Shown: positions 11,079 through 23,928, numbered from the stretch's first letter. The stretch: DNA of 64,000 bases from Hymenochaete sp. R1 (GCA_019400425.1 JAFREE010000051.1:79705-143704); one strand, 5' to 3'. The notes: a model not told the origin generated them from the letters alone. Numbers and translations are program-made.

Positions 11079-14000
11079 AATTCACTAGCTGGCATAAGTG
11101 AGACACTCTTATGAGTCGCCGTTTCACTTACGAGGGGACCTGTGTAACCCTGGAAGGCAGGTAGAGAGCTTAAGGTGAGGAATCTGGGCCTCTTGTACCA
11201 ACGTCCTCGCTTTGACTGAGGCAAGCAAACCTTTGGATGCGAACTTATATTAGGAATATTTTATTCCATATCATTAATAGATAACCTAATTATTGGCTCT
11301 GCCAACGTTTTCTGCCTTGCATGCGCAGGTTCACAAGAACATGGTCGCAATGGTTGCACCATGACCGGAGTCAAATCCCGGTTTATCCAAATCGAGTCTA
11401 CGAAACAAGTAAAGTTTCTGTTACAAGCTGATTACGTTGAATAAATTACAAGCATCGGTTAAAACGACTCAAAGAAAGAAGCAGAATGGATGTCAGCCCC
11501 ATATACTACTCCCATTACCAGCACGGACCTCGCAATGGTAGAAGTCCCACGTGGGGCGGTTCCGCCGCGCAGTAGCTTCTCGCAGCGCCAATCTATCCAT
11601 ATCGCCCCCATCCTTTCCTCATCCCTTAGGCCTCCCACATTGAGGCAGGAGACAGGAGATGGTTGTTGGTGAAGTGAGCGGATCCGGACACAGAAGATTG
11701 AGATTGTGCTTTCTCTTTCTTGGGGAAAGAAGGTGTGCGTCTTCTGTGTTCGGATGCTCTGAGGGGGCTGGTGAGTTCTGAGACTATCGGAATACAGTAG
11801 CTGGTTTTGAGATGTTTAAATATCTAGTTCCTGAAGAGCGTTCTGCGTTTCTCTGTTTGAAAGACGGCATGAATGGTGGTGGTGGTGGTCTGGAGGGAAA
11901 GTTCGAAAGTTGTTCGTTCGAGTCAAGGCTGGTGACGAGGCCCATCGATTCAAGAAGGATAAACGACGATCACCAGTGATCGTTGAAACTCAATTTCCGG
12001 TCGCTTCAAGTTTGGCCTGACCGGCTGTCTCACTACTCACCTCCACCTCCAAAAAGACGCTCGGGTGTTCCAATCCATATTTACGGACAAAACACTTGCG
12101 CTGATTCTGTCGTGCTTCTGGTACGGGTCTTACGAATCTCCTAAGAATATTAGCTCCATAAATGTTCAATGCCTTATACTTTGCCGACTCGGACTGGGCG
12201 TTATCCATTACACCACCGTCGTTCCAGTTTCAGGAGGCCTCATAGCCTATCGCTCAAATCGACTTGGAAAATCGGTATACTTTATGGATAAACGCTCCTT
12301 GTACGGACCTCTTCCCGTTTTGCTAGGGACTTTCGGTGTAGCACTTACAGCTCGAGTCGTTAATGGGTCTCGTTTTTGGTGAATGTATCACGTTGACGCA
12401 ATTTACTTGAAGATAAAATGTTGAGTCACAACGGGAGTAATCATTATGACCTGCGTTGCATGGTTCCCTACGCCTTCGTGGTCATTTGGTATGTCGGTTT
12501 CAAGTCTCTCGCACACTTCCACACTCCCTTTCCTTTGCATACTCATCAATCGAACCCGCAAAGCCATCGCCGAGGCCGACCAAATCCCCTGACAAAGAAA
12601 TGCTAATTCCAAACCCACCTCCATCGAGGCGATTCCTAACCTTTTCCTCCCCTCATCAAATCATCGCGGCACGCCTTACCCGAAGTGCCACCTTCTTCCT
12701 AAAGTTATCTCGCCAAGGCCCTCGTTGTCTTCGTGGGCGCCACTATCATGCTCGTCTCCATCTCAGGTCCGTGTGGCGGTGGCGTGGCGCTTGAGTGGGG
12801 GTACGCTCGTGTAACGTAAGGTAGGCAGTTAAGATTCCTACTCGGAAAGAAGAGCATTTTAAGGAAAGTTCTGCAGTTTACGTGGGCCCGAAGCGGGGAA
12901 GGGGCGCAAGCTCGTCGAGAGTGGTCTAGTGCGGCTTATGTGCGTATGAGCACGCCCCGGAAAAACGTCTGTATGTTAGAGAAGCCATAAGGATATAGAC
13001 GTCCGGTGTGGAGGTGGTTCATCTCGGCTTTCCCGTCCCGGGTCGACGTGTTCATTGCTCCAGGAGGCGGTCTATTTACCGGCACGGACCATGGACCCGA
13101 GGAGAAATCACGGCCATGGTTGGCTCGTTTCAGGGGGCTTGGTACCTCACCTATTAAAATATGCTTACAGGAGCACAAAACCCGGCGACTAGAGTAATCT
13201 GTGCCGAACGTGCCGGTCATTCAAAGTAAGAAACCCATAATTACCGAACCAGCCGCGCCGTCATCCACCACATCCACAACACCGCACGTCTTTCAAAAAC
13301 GGGAGTTGCCTGAATGAGTCGGGTTGGATCTGTTGTATTCAGGCACAGCGGGGACAAGCGGGTGAGAGAATGGACTTTGTTTGAATTAGCCTTGAGACAT
13401 TGATCATCATTGGTGGGGAAACGCCGCCGACAGAAGCGACAGGGAGGAGGTGGAAAGAAGGCCCGCGCGGAGCCCGAACGCTTCGCGCGAAGTGGCCATT
13501 CGTACTGCCAGTACTCGCCGTAACTTGAAGGCCAAAGGGCGGCGGGTAATACAAGTGGAAGTATTTCCGGAAGGATGCTGCGGATACTCGCTTTGGGACA
13601 CTGCAAAACGTGGGTGTGGGCTCGAAATCACGTGTGGCGGGCGGTCAGTGGGCGGTCTCAGTTACGATAAGGTTAGTGTAAAAGTCCGATTGAGGACACT
13701 CTCCAGAGGGTCATGTCGCCGTCGATATGGCAGCGTTAGCGGAATGTGGCGGTATCTATAGCGAGCTTTAGTGGTTATTTTTGGTACGGAAGGAAAAGGA
13801 GATGAGTGAGTTGACGATGGTTTCCATGAGGCTGTGAGTAAGTCGACGAGATGGGGAAAAGGCGCTAGGTTTTTTAATAGAAAGTTGATGATCACTGAGA
13901 CCAAACGAATGAAAAAAGGCCGGCGCGGCATCGGGGTAAAGCATGCAGACTACGTTACATCGAGGCGCTATGGTCAGCATACCCCGCGTGCTGTTTCACT

Positions 14001-15283
14001 TCGATAAGTCGGTGGATGGGCGTGGAAGTCGTAAATGGAGGAAAAGAGCCACAGGCGGGGGATGCCTGCTCCGGAATGGAAGGAGGTGCGGAGGCGGAGG
14101 CTGCTGGTCAACATGTGCAAATAGACGGACCTACAAAGAAAGAAGGATAAAGTGATTGTGGGAAAAAACGGAAGCAGAAAATGAATGTCGATCGAAGCCG
14201 TCACCATCGTCAAACAAGAACGCACTTCTTCTGGATTCAAGGGTCGCGATAAGAAGTACACGTGTTTACCCGCAACCCCTCCATGTCGCACAGCTGATCA
14301 AAGGGGGGCGTGTGTGTGACTCTCCGCTCGAGACTTCTTCTTACCCTCACCAAAAGGGGGAGAAGTCGCATGAGAACACATTCGAAATTGCAATGGAAGA
14401 AGAGCGGGTGGAATTGTAACGGTGTGGTGTGGGTGGCAGGAAACCCACCAGGTCCACCGCCGTTGTCCGACGAGACGGAAATGCAGGCGTGGTGTTTGGT
14501 CTGGTCCTGGTCCTGGTGAATATGCGGTGGCAGAGCTATTTTCTGCTATCGCGATGGGATGCCGAAGAACACCACACACGATTGAAACTCTGTGCTGTAT
14601 AGATTTTTCTCCTTCGGGGCACAACATCTCGATGCAAGCGGTCAGCCGCAAAACCGCCCTGTGCATTTCTTGTCTTCCGTTCTCTTCTGTGGCTTGTGCA
14701 TGAGTTCGCTCGGGGGGTGGCTGAGAGAAGAAGAGGTGTGGTGGTGGTGAGTGCGTATTGAAGGCGGGGCTTAGGTAATTCCATCGGGGATCAGGGACGG
14801 AAGTAATAGCGCTAATAGGCCCCTTGGGAAGAGAGTTGAAGCCGATGGCTTTAATCTCGGGGCGCCCTTTTCTTCTCATTCGCTCGCTTATCTCCCTTAT
14901 TCAGTACCCTCTGCCTGTCTGTCTCACTTTGAAAAATCACTGAATATTGCAGAGTCCCGCTGTTCATACCGTGCACAGAAGACAGAAGAAGAAGAGCCGA
15001 AGGAGAGTCGAAAGAGGAAATCCGAGGGAAGAGGTGGCGAGACGAGAAAAGAGGGCGGGGACGGAGAGCGAGCTTATATTGTGTTAGACTGCGAGCAAAG
15101 AGAGAGCAGGATATAGCCGGATTTGTGGATATTTGTCGAATCCCCATCCCATCCCATCCCAACAACCTCCCGTCTCATCTCCTTTCTTTCTTTCTTTCTT
15201 TCTCTCCTCCCCTCACCTTCTTCTTTCTGTCTCCTCCATCTCTCCCGTCCTCCTCTCTTGTTTGCTGCCCCGTTCTACATACA
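11079..15283. other. 4.2-kb stretch without a supported gene
   Basis: This is the longest gene-poor stretch in the window. Open frames of 60-190 codons exist on both strands (for example 14298-14879 minus and 12065-12382 plus), but they have no domain motifs, overlap on opposite strands and lack paired splice signals. I find no tRNA, transposon ends or terminal repeats. A (CTTT)n run lies just before the next start codon. It could contain a long 5' leader or control region for the FYR-domain gene, or a non-coding RNA, but the sequence alone does not show either. Confidence 0.4.
15184..15207 (+). repeat. (CTTT)n pyrimidine tract upstream of the FYR-domain gene
   Basis: A short CTTT microsatellite within a C/T-rich leader of about 100 nt ending close to ATG 15284. 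Pyrimidine-rich leaders are common upstream of fungal transcription starts; a promoter role is inferred from position. Confidence 0.5.
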
Positions 15284-18200
15284 ATGGCCCAGAGACCCCC
15301 ATCGGCTATGCATCCTCCTCCCGACAGAGATCTTCACATTGTTCCTCGGCCTCCATCCAACTCAGGTTGGCAGCCTCCTGCGCCAGCGTCTATGCCGCTC
15401 AATGGCGGCCCTCCGCCGGCACCCACTCCCGGGACGGGCTCCTCCCAGTCCCATCTCTCCCACGCCGAGCTATCTGGCAAGTACTCCAACCTCAAAAGGC
15501 GCTTCTTCGCACTCGACGAGGTAATGCTCCCTCCGTTTCAAATCACACGACGACAGCGTGATGGAAATGGCTGACTGAATTGGATATTGTATGTGCAGAA
15601 ACAAAAGGAAACCGACGCCGAGTTACGGCGGTCATATCAGCGAAATTCCAAATTAAGAAGTGAACGGAAGTGGGTATTCCTCTTTCCGCTTCTGGACTCA
15701 ATTCAAACAATTCAAATCCGTAATCATGCGCTTCTTCACATACGTTCTTTCACGTTCATCATCCCATTCAGACGATATGAATTCATTCATATATTCTTTT
15801 AGTTTTACACCACAAATGACTCGGTCTGACTTTCATTCTTTTATTAGTATTCTCCTCGATCGCATCATCGAACTCGAGGAACGTGTGCGCCTCTTCGAGC
15901 ACCAGCTTACCCGACATGACCCTACCTTCATCCATGCAAATGCCATTCATCCTCAAGCAGCCACAACAGGCGCATATCCTCGCGCTCTAGCAACTTCTGC
16001 TGCCCAGTCGGCTTTCGCTGCAAACCTTCGGAAAGCTCGAGATGAACTCGACGCCGAGGACCCGGATCCTCGCGCATATATGGACAGAGATCGTGAACTA
16101 CAGTTGAGGCATCGGGAACTAGCGAGCTATCGATATGCTCCATATGATCCCAACTCGGAGGTCGGTGCTTCTGCTATGGCAAGGAAGAGGATGCATGAAG
16201 ACTCGTGGCGGTCGGAGACAGAGGAGGCTGCGGCCCGGGCCGGAGAGCGGGAATTCAAACGTCACCGGGGACCCATGCTCTCGGCCCAGCATCCGGCGCC
16301 AGTTGGAAACATCTCGGCGTCTGGACCGCCTCCGCCACCTTTATCGGGAGCTCGGATCGGGAACGGGAACGGGAGCGGTGCGTCCGGTGAATAATCCATC
16401 TCTTCGGTGTAATCTTTTGGTTTCTTACTATTGTCTTCGTCTTCGTCTCTGAAACTTTCTTCAATTTCAACGATCTTGGAATGCGCATCGACGCCGCCCA
16501 CTGTCAAAACACGATTTTTGCACCTTGTTCTTTACCTACCTTTGCTTTATTCCTTTCGCCAAAACCTTGTACTCGTGGTTTCAATTCCATTGCATATTAT
16601 GTCCTCCCCTCTTTTCCAATTGATTCACCTGGCGCGATACAGATCCTTCCCCCCGGCCTCTCCCACAGCGACCTCCATCCCAACAATTCCTGCGTCATGA
16701 AAATGGCTACTCTAAGCCTGCCTTTCCTCGCTCAAACTCCAACTCACCTCGCATAGGGAGTCACTCCCTCCCTTCTCCGCACCATGACCCTACCTCGATG
16801 CGTTCCCATTATGTGACTGAGCAGGATCCACGGCGACTTCCAGAGCTGGGCATGCGAGGACAAGAAGATATCTATCCTATCTCACCTGCGGACGCAGCGT
16901 CTATTTCTCATCGTGCCCAAGCTAGTACGCAGAGACCCGTTCCCAGACCTTCTCATGCTCAGACTTTTTCAGCGTCGCCTCCTGCGGATATCCGACCCAG
17001 CTTTATAACTCCTTCCCTTCCTCCCCATCCTCATCCTAGTATTGCTTCCACATCTAATGCTCCTACTCCCGTAGGTTCGATCGCCCCTTACGCCCCTCGG
17101 CCCTCTGTTCTTCAACGTCAAACAAAGCCAAAACGTCTTAAAGCCCATACTGTCACGTCCAAGTCACACTCGATCCCAACAGTACCTCGAGACCGCTTTA
17201 CAGGAAAGCCGCTCCTCCCCTTGAATGTAGGCATTATGACCGTCCTCAGCCTTGGCCAGATCTGCCTCAGAGAACATTTCCACACCGAGCGGTATGTGTT
17301 CCCAGTTGGATACGAAGTCACTCGGCGATACCTCAGTACACAAGATGCGCAAGCCGAAGTTGTCTACCATTGCAAGATTATCGATGGCGGCGACGGCCCA
17401 CGATTTCAGATCATCGCACAGGATATGCCGGATAGACCTATCGTCGCGGGTACTGCGACAGGTGCGTGGTCAGGTATCGTACGTGCTGCAAACCTTCTTC
17501 GCCGGCGACAACACTCGAATTCGGTTTCTGGACCCGATTATTTCGGACTCGGACAGAACACGATCAAACATCTCATCCAGGAGCTTCCGAACGCGGATAA
17601 GTTACAGAACTACGTGTGGCAACACTTTCTGGAGGGTGGGCCGTTGGGTGGGAGACATGCGGCCGTGATGCCCGCTTTACCGGAGGACTACGATGTCGCG
17701 GGAGCTGCGACATCGCCTGTCGCCAACGGCAGTGTGTCCAGGAACGCTGCAGATGGGTCGTTGACTGCTCTTTCTCCTGCTCGCTCAAGGGTGGATGGAC
17801 CAGAGGAAGAAGAGATGGATGAACCTGAGGTGATAGAGGTTTCGGATGACGGCGAACAAACTATGCGCGCCCCGACAACAACAAATGTCCGGTCCCCAGC
17901 AGACTCGAGAACTGCTTCTCGGTCTCCCATAGTTGAACGCATCCATGCGCGTGATCACGCCAATGGCAATGGCTCAGACGTCCCCGGATCTAGGCCCGAG
18001 TCAGCTGCACAATCTCACCCACACTCACAGACACGCTGGGGTCTAGTTCCCGTGAAGAAATGGAACCTACGCTCTCGTTCAAATTCCCTAGCGGGGCTCA
18101 ACAATATTAATGATGCCGGCGGCAGGGATAACAAAGGTGTACGTTCCAAGGATGAGGAGGGAGAAGAAGGTGAGGAGGAAGATGATGAGTTGGTGGATGA

Positions 18201-18408
18201 CGATGAAGGGGGTGAATACGTTCCAGGAGCGAGTGGCGGGTCGAAGAGAAGTGACGTCTCTCGGTATAGTGGGGGACCAGATGTGAGCGAAAGGGAGCGT
18301 CGGAGCGTCGAGGTGACACGCAGAAGTAGGGATCCTGGATTGGATAAAGGTCAAAGTCCGAGCTCGACTTTAAAGTCTTATAACTATCGTCACCTTGAGA
18401 AAATCTAA
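15284..18408 (+). CDS. FYRN/FYRC-domain nuclear protein (TBRG1-like)
   Basis: The model has four exons (15284-15520, 15599-15669, 15848-16377, 16643-18408), 867 aa. A Pro-rich start is followed by a predicted coiled coil (KYSNLKRRFFALDE, ILLDRIIELEERV) and a low-complexity middle. From about residue 472 comes a paired FY-rich domain: LPLNVGIMTVLSLGQI with FHTERYVFPVGYEVTRRY (FYRN), then VYHCKIIDGG through SGPDYFGLGQNTIKHLIQEL (FYRC). The tail is acidic and Ser-rich. FYR domains occur in chromatin proteins such as MLL/trithorax and TBRG1; coiled coil plus FYR pair without other domains fits the TBRG1-like group. The last intron (265 nt) is the longest here; its acceptor at 16642 was chosen because G|AT keeps frame and the reading upstream of ATG 16798 is clearly coding. 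Confidence 0.85.
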
Positions 18409-18838
18409 CTCATAGATGTTATTCACGACTCATCATATTTAATGGACTTTCCCTCTTGTCATCCGTTCGGGCTTTTTTTTTACAACTTTTCATTGGTGAT
18501 TTTTTTCTCTTTTCTGCTCCCTGTATGCCGGTTCACTGTTCTGATTACTAACACGCCTTTACCTCTGAGCTTTTCACTTACCTCGCTGCTTCCTTTTTGT
18601 TGTTCAATTTCTGTTCTGCCTCCGTATGCTCGCTGCTGTCCTCTTGCTTTCCTTCATTTTGTTGTGCACTTTCTCATGTATACCTACGCCGATTACCTTA
18701 CCTATTTACAGGAGAAGGCATCATTTCTATGCATTATTTAGGACGATTCAGCTCAGTATCGAGCTTCTGAGCTTCTGAGCATTGGTTATTATGGTTATTG
18801 TCAGGCTGATTTATAGCAATACATTTTGACACGTGTAG
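18409..18838. other. 3' flank of the FYR-domain gene, T-rich
   Basis: 430 bp of T-rich sequence after the stop codon, likely 3' UTR. No gene recognised. A short direct repeat (gagcttct) lies near 18764-18777. Confidence 0.4.
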
Positions 18839-18909
18839 GCATTAATGGGGTAGTGGTAACCTGGGTCGTTGCCATCGACCCGCCGGGGGTTCGATTCCCT
18901 CTTAATGCA
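18839..18909 (+). tRNA. tRNA-Gly (anticodon GCC)
   Basis: The sequence folds as a standard cloverleaf of 71 nt. The acceptor stem GCATTAA (18839-18845) pairs with TTAATGC (18902-18908), followed by discriminator A. The D stem is GGGT/ACCT, the anticodon stem GGTCG/CGACC encloses TTGCCAT with anticodon GCC at 18871-18873, there is a 4-nt variable loop, and the T arm GGGGG-TTCGATT-CCCTC has one G-T pair. The internal B box GGTTCGATTCC is exact. There is no intron. A T5 run at 18932-18936 can serve as the RNA polymerase III terminator. It lies between two convergent protein genes. Confidence 0.93.
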
Positions 18910-18931
18910 TTGTGTATCCATCGTCGGAACC

Positions 18932-18936
18932 TTTTT
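18932..18936 (+). terminator. Pol III T5 terminator of tRNA-Gly
   Basis: A run of five T starting 23 nt after the tRNA 3' end, the usual signal for RNA polymerase III release. Confidence 0.6.
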
Positions 18937-19115
18937 GTTCACTGGTGTAGTTAGGCAGGGATATGCATAACATTCTGAAGAAAATATAAGCATTGTTGCT
19001 CATCTCTGGAAATTTTATGGTCCCAGGTGCCAAGGAAAACCAAAAGGAGTCGTCTCTTTCCAACTTTCTTCTGAAATTAGTCGTATCGATAAGCCAATAG
19101 CCAAGCACAAAGCGA

Positions 19116-19152
19116 GAAAGAGAAAGAGAAAGAGAAAGAGAAAGAGAAAGAG
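19116..19152 (+). repeat. (GAAAGA)n microsatellite
   Basis: About six copies of a purine hexamer between the tRNA and the 3' end of the Erv46 gene, which lies on the other strand. No function is implied. Confidence 0.8.
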
Positions 19153-19197
19153 GGAGAAGCAAGTAGCATAACATTGATAAATTAGTATTATCTGCTT

Positions 19198-20910
19198 TTA
19201 CATGAGTTTCCCACTATTATACCCGTTCCCGTTTGAGTGAGATGGCCCCGATCCTTTTTTGAGACGTCGGCCTGTCGCGAATACTACGCTGTCGACGATG
19301 GTGGCGATTGTGAGGACACCGCCGACGATGGCGCATGTTCTAGTTGAGCAAGTGGGTTGATCGGTTAGTAGACTGTGGTGGTGAAGGGAAGGGACGCGAG
19401 AGGACTTACGAGGTAAGGAAGTGAGCGAAGGATTGTCTCGTCTCGCTGTGTACCACCAGTAAAGGCGAGATTTCATAGTTTACGAACATGCCTGCGAAAA
19501 CGAGCATCAGTTACGAACGTAACCGTGATTCGCCAAAAAAGAAGATTGGAATGCACGCACCCGGCATGCCGCTATTTGAATGTGAGATATGAACGCCTTC
19601 TGTCGTTCGGCCCAGACTTCCTTCCGTTAGGTCTCGCTCGAAGTGCGTCGCGCTGAATTGATGTGACTTCACCATTGTACCATCCAGGAGCTCGAATTTT
19701 GTGGAGACGACCTTGAGGAAGTATTGGAACATGTATTGAGCAGACTTTGCCTGTCGGTGAAATGATCAGTCAATGCGTAGAGATTAAGTATGCTCGCGGG
19801 TTCTATGCGCTTACCTTGCCGACCGCACCATCTAATGGATTCGAGTCCAGGCCCAGCTGCTTCTTCATACGTTTACTCTTCTCCTTTTTGTTGAAGTTGT
19901 ATTCATCGTCGCCCTCGAATTGGAGTTCATGTATCGTGTGTCCAAAATCATGCCTGTTCTTGTCGTCTTTGAGATACGGCACGAGTTCGTGGATGTTCAT
20001 GTAATTGGTTTGGAACGAGCGACCGGGAGAGAGGTGGATGTTACCAATGACTTTGTTGACGCGGAGACGACCTGAGATGTTGCACCCTTCTGTTGACTGT
20101 TCCTTGAGTTTATCCGACCAATGTTCACGTACGCACTAGAGCGAACGTTAGCATACGCGTCTCATGCTTTGATGGGCGGCACGTACCTGCTCGATGGAGT
20201 CCGGGTTGCTAAAACTCCAACCCTTGTTCACATACGCCTGCCGCACCTCATCGCAGCTGTTACAACACCCTCCAGAGGGCGCAATACCACCGTAACAAGA
20301 CCCGCAGTAATCGTCCTTCTTGCCCTCGTTCATTACATCGAGTTCGTTGCGAAGGGCCGCGTTTGCCGAGTTCTGAATGACCTTGCCGGTCGAGTCAAGG
20401 CGGGACTTGACGATGTTGTGGGTGAGGTCGCGCTGCTGTTCGCCCGAGATGTCCATGACATCCAAACTGAGCACTGGAGTTTCCGAAACGAGAAGGTCGG
20501 TCAGATAACAAACAGTAATGAACAGGAGAGCTTTGGCGTACGGTAGCAAGGAACCTTTGGGAATGTGACATTCATACGAACGGTCAAGCGTTCCCCTCGA
20601 CTTCTATCCACGACAATAGCTGTCTCCAGGTTCGTCCTCCGGTAGTCCAAAAACTCGATAGTAGTGAATGCCAATATGATTGCAGCAGAGAGAATGGTCA
20701 CTATAGGACAAGTTATGAATAGAACACGGGGCATCGAAAGACGTCTGCTACTCACAGAACGCGCCCGTCTTCGTCTTGACCTTCACGTCTTCCATGGTCT
20801 GTATTATTGCGCATAGTGAGCTTCTTCTGACCTCAGACCCAATCATGTTGAAAACTAACCTTGCCGAACGCATCGACACCCTTGAGACCGCCGAAGAGAC
20901 CCTTGGCCAT
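19198..20910 (-). CDS. ERV46: Erv46 (ERGIC3-like) COPII vesicle cargo receptor
   Basis: Erv46 cycles between ER and Golgi with Erv41 and helps retrieve and select cargo. Eight exons: 20910-20860, 20798-20756, 20700-20542, 20473-20187, 20135-19815, 19750-19561, 19491-19410 and 19339-19198, giving 424 aa. The N-terminus has KGVDAFGKTMEDVKVKTKTGAF and one membrane helix (LTILSAAIILAFTTIEF). The lumenal domain carries LSLDVMDISGEQ, the cysteine cluster CGSCYGG...CCNSCDEVR and GCNISGRLRVNKV with NIHLSPG. Late in the protein come MFVNYEISPLLV and a second membrane helix (GGVLTIATIVDSVVF). This order is exactly that of Erv46/ERGIC3. All joins preserve frame. Confidence 0.95.
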
Positions 20911-21419
20911 CTTGAATAATACAAGAAAGTGGTGAAGGAGAGTGGGCAGAGGAAGGAGCGAGAGTTGCGGGGGGATACCAGCTGTAACAGCCAAAGGTAT
21001 AAGGTAAAGGTGGCGATGGGATGTGATTGACGTGTCAGGCTCAGCGTTCGTCGGTCGGTCGGTCATTCCACCCGCGTCTTCGGTAATTCTCCGGCAATCG
21101 CTCTCGCTCTCGTCTCGGCCATTCTTCGACAGACACGACGACCACAGACATGACAAAGCTGACGCTTGGACATTTAGTGACACTCACACTCACAACGAGC
21201 TAGCTCTGGCATACAAATTCATGAACGTACATCTTGCATGGGACTCGGTAGACCTCTAAGAAATTCCATACTATTCTTACTGCTCACTTTCAGCACGTTC
21301 CACATATGCGGGGCTTTAGGGCACACGCAACGCACAACGCAACAGGAGGAAATCACTAATCGGCCACAAAGAGTCCCAGTATCATACAGCACGTCAAATA
21401 TTGAAACTAAGTAGTGCTA
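20911..21419. other. Intergenic region between Erv46 and Vps45
   Basis: 509 bp containing the Erv46 promoter and the Vps45 3' flank. A short (GTCG)n run lies at about 21050-21063. No gene or named site seen. Confidence 0.4.
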
Positions 21420-23928
21420 CTACTGAAGTCCAATCCTATCTACACCCTCCTTCATCTTTCCAAATAGATTCCGAACACCATCCCGTATCCCATCCGCTTG
21501 AACATTCGCACCGCTTCTGCCATCTGTTCGGAAAACACCGCTCGCTGGGCCTCCAAGGCTGACATTGACGTTCCCCAGTGTCAAGTTCAACGCAGGCGCA
21601 TTTGCAGGAGCTTCAGGTGGGGGATCATATACAGCAGACGAGAATCCGGTAGCTGAGTCCTTCAGCATCTGGAGAAAGCTACGAAAGAATTATTTAACAA
21701 CGTAGATCCAATGCGGATAAGTAATGTACGATACCTTTTTGAGTTGTGGATAGTCGTACCGCCCAGCAAAATTCGCGTGCCCGCAGCGGATGCCGTCGCA
21801 GAACCAGGAGGCCCCCTTCCGGTGGCCAGGTCCTGGTTCAGTAATGAAACGACCCGGGCCTCCTCGTAAGTCGCGCCGCCAATGATGAACAATATAACAT
21901 CCTGAGGCCTAGACATCTCTTATTAACGATAAACCATGCTGTGATACATTAAATGACGAACCTTTGGAGCGTAGCATTGGGGCCAGGGGGTTCTACAAAC
22001 GGATAAGATGTGTCTCTCAATCTGCCTTTAAGCAAGTTTTCTAGCGTTTGTGACAAATGTGGAGCATGTTGTGTGTAGACATTTTCGACTCCCTTGATAG
22101 AAATGAGGCCGGGTATATTCATAAGCGAGACGAGTCTTACCTTCAGTCCCTTCAGAGCACTAAAGCCCTTCGCAAGGAAGGTCTCATTGGAGAAAAGGTC
22201 ATCCTGGCGCTGATCAGATCCTGCGACGTTAAGTAATGCGTATACAAGCTAGGAGATGTTAATCGCCTGTTATTTTTCGAATCTGCGCAGTGTAATTGAA
22301 CTTACCCTAGCATCCTCAGCCGGCACGCCGTTTTCAAGTAGAAGACCGATCATATTCGCTATGTCATTTGCTTTGGTTTTCTGGTATCTCAAAGCGAACA
22401 ACATGACTATCCGTAATTTCTGCTGTGCAGACACGTTGCCATCAGCCACGATGGCCTGGACAGTCTACAATCGACAACGTTCAACAGACGAACAGCATTT
22501 TAAGTTTAAGTTAAGCTCACCCTTAGGTCTGCCCCTGAATTTGACGCGAGGCCCTGCTCCACCTCGCCCAGGTCGAGAAGCTTATATTTCTCGACAAGCC
22601 GACTGAGCTCTCCGACCAAAGCCACGTGCTTGCTCACATTCCCGCCGAGCTTCCTGAACTCGGGGTACTCCTCGACGAACTTCTTCATGTCCGTGATGGA
22701 ATTTATCGCCGCCGGAGAATGTGCAACGGAACGGTTCTGGTACGACTGGACATATGTTTTGAGAGCCGTTCCAAGGTCACCGAAAGTACTCAGGTGATGC
22801 TCTTGGAAAAAGGGATCGGTCGAGGTCGTTAATGTGATTTCCTGTGAAATAAACATGAGGTTTGAACCATGCAGAACTCCGGAAAGTACGTACTCTAAGC
22901 TCTGGACGGACCCCAGGCGATTGACTAAGGTCCACCCTACCATTTTGTATACCGAGAAGTTCGTGAACCATGGCTTGGTATGTCCATTGGGAAAGCAGAG
23001 GAGTTACAGGATCATTCCGCCGGTCCAAAATCAAAAGGAGGGGTGGTAATTGCGTGAGGCGGAAATCAAACAGGTTCGCTTCGCGTTGTATTCGATTCTG
23101 TGGAACGGAGTGAGCCGCAAGTAACTAGAAGCTTTTGAAAGCAAACTCACATGAACTTCCGCAGCGAGCTTCTTTGCCAACCCACTCATCCTCTCGTAAC
23201 GAATCACAGGTTTCTTTTTGAGACTTAGAAGCACAGCAAGAAGTCCCTGCACGGTCCGTTCCAGTGCATCATCGTGCCATGTGCCAGGGTTCGTACCAAA
23301 AAGGGGTTGGCTCGCAGATGGCGTATGATTGAGAGAGAATAAGGATGGCAACACGGGCGCGTAATCTGCGAAATATTCCTATTGTCGCATCAAGATACAG
23401 TCAACACACGCCCAGATAGCACAAAAGGCAGCACGTACCTGCACTTCGCGCACTACTTCGTACTCATCCGCTTCCGCAAGCTTTTCTATGGCTGATTTGT
23501 TTAAGACATTGCTGAAGTCTTTTAAGGGTATATAGTCAATTTATTTCCCAAGGAATCCGATACTCGGGACTGACTGACTGACAAAGATAGTATTCTCCAT
23601 ACCTAGGTTCCCGTAACTCCTCTTCCAATGCTCCGATACTCCCTTCCGATGCTCGCAAGAAGCAGACACACTTCAGGTGAGGCATGCGCTCGCGTTTAGG
23701 GTTGTCAATTCTATCGGTCAAATAGACTTGATAGGAGAGAAGCGCGCTTTGCGTAGCCGACAAGGAAACAATAGGCGTCTACACACATCGAGTTGAATGA
23801 GTAAGTCAGACTTTTGCCATTTGGCGACCTGTGCGCACCGTATGGGAGTCCAGAAGCAACACTTTGATAGCATTTGGTGTGGAGACCATCTTGGTGACGT
23901 AGGTCTCTACTGCCTTGACAACATCCAT
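21420..23928 (-). CDS. VPS45: Vps45, Sec1/Munc18-family regulator of endosomal fusion
   Basis: Vps45 binds the syntaxins Tlg2/Pep12 and promotes fusion in trans-Golgi/endosome traffic. Eleven exons: 23928-23839, 23778-23583, 23518-23439, 23378-23151, 23097-22894, 22841-22521, 22464-22306, 22248-22141, 22092-21962, 21908-21735 and 21678-21420, giving 649 aa. The start [15 protein letters not shown], the line [27 protein letters not shown], the [12 protein letters not shown] segment and the C-terminal [18 protein letters not shown] plus [14 protein letters not shown] are diagnostic for Vps45 within the Sec1 family. The last about 80 residues are less conserved. It is near, but not paired with, the Sso1-type syntaxin gene. 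Confidence 0.95.

Noticed and set aside
11330..11410. Possible tRNA near the motif gtcaaatcccggt
   Set aside because: No matching acceptor stem, A box or anticodon arm can be folded around it.
12065..12382. 105-codon plus-strand open frame
   Set aside because: No ATG at its start, no family motif and no splice context.
14298..14879. 193-codon minus-strand open frame in the gene-free gap
   Set aside because: It has an ATG but no motif, a composition-driven Pro/His/Ser-rich translation, and other open frames overlap it on the plus strand.
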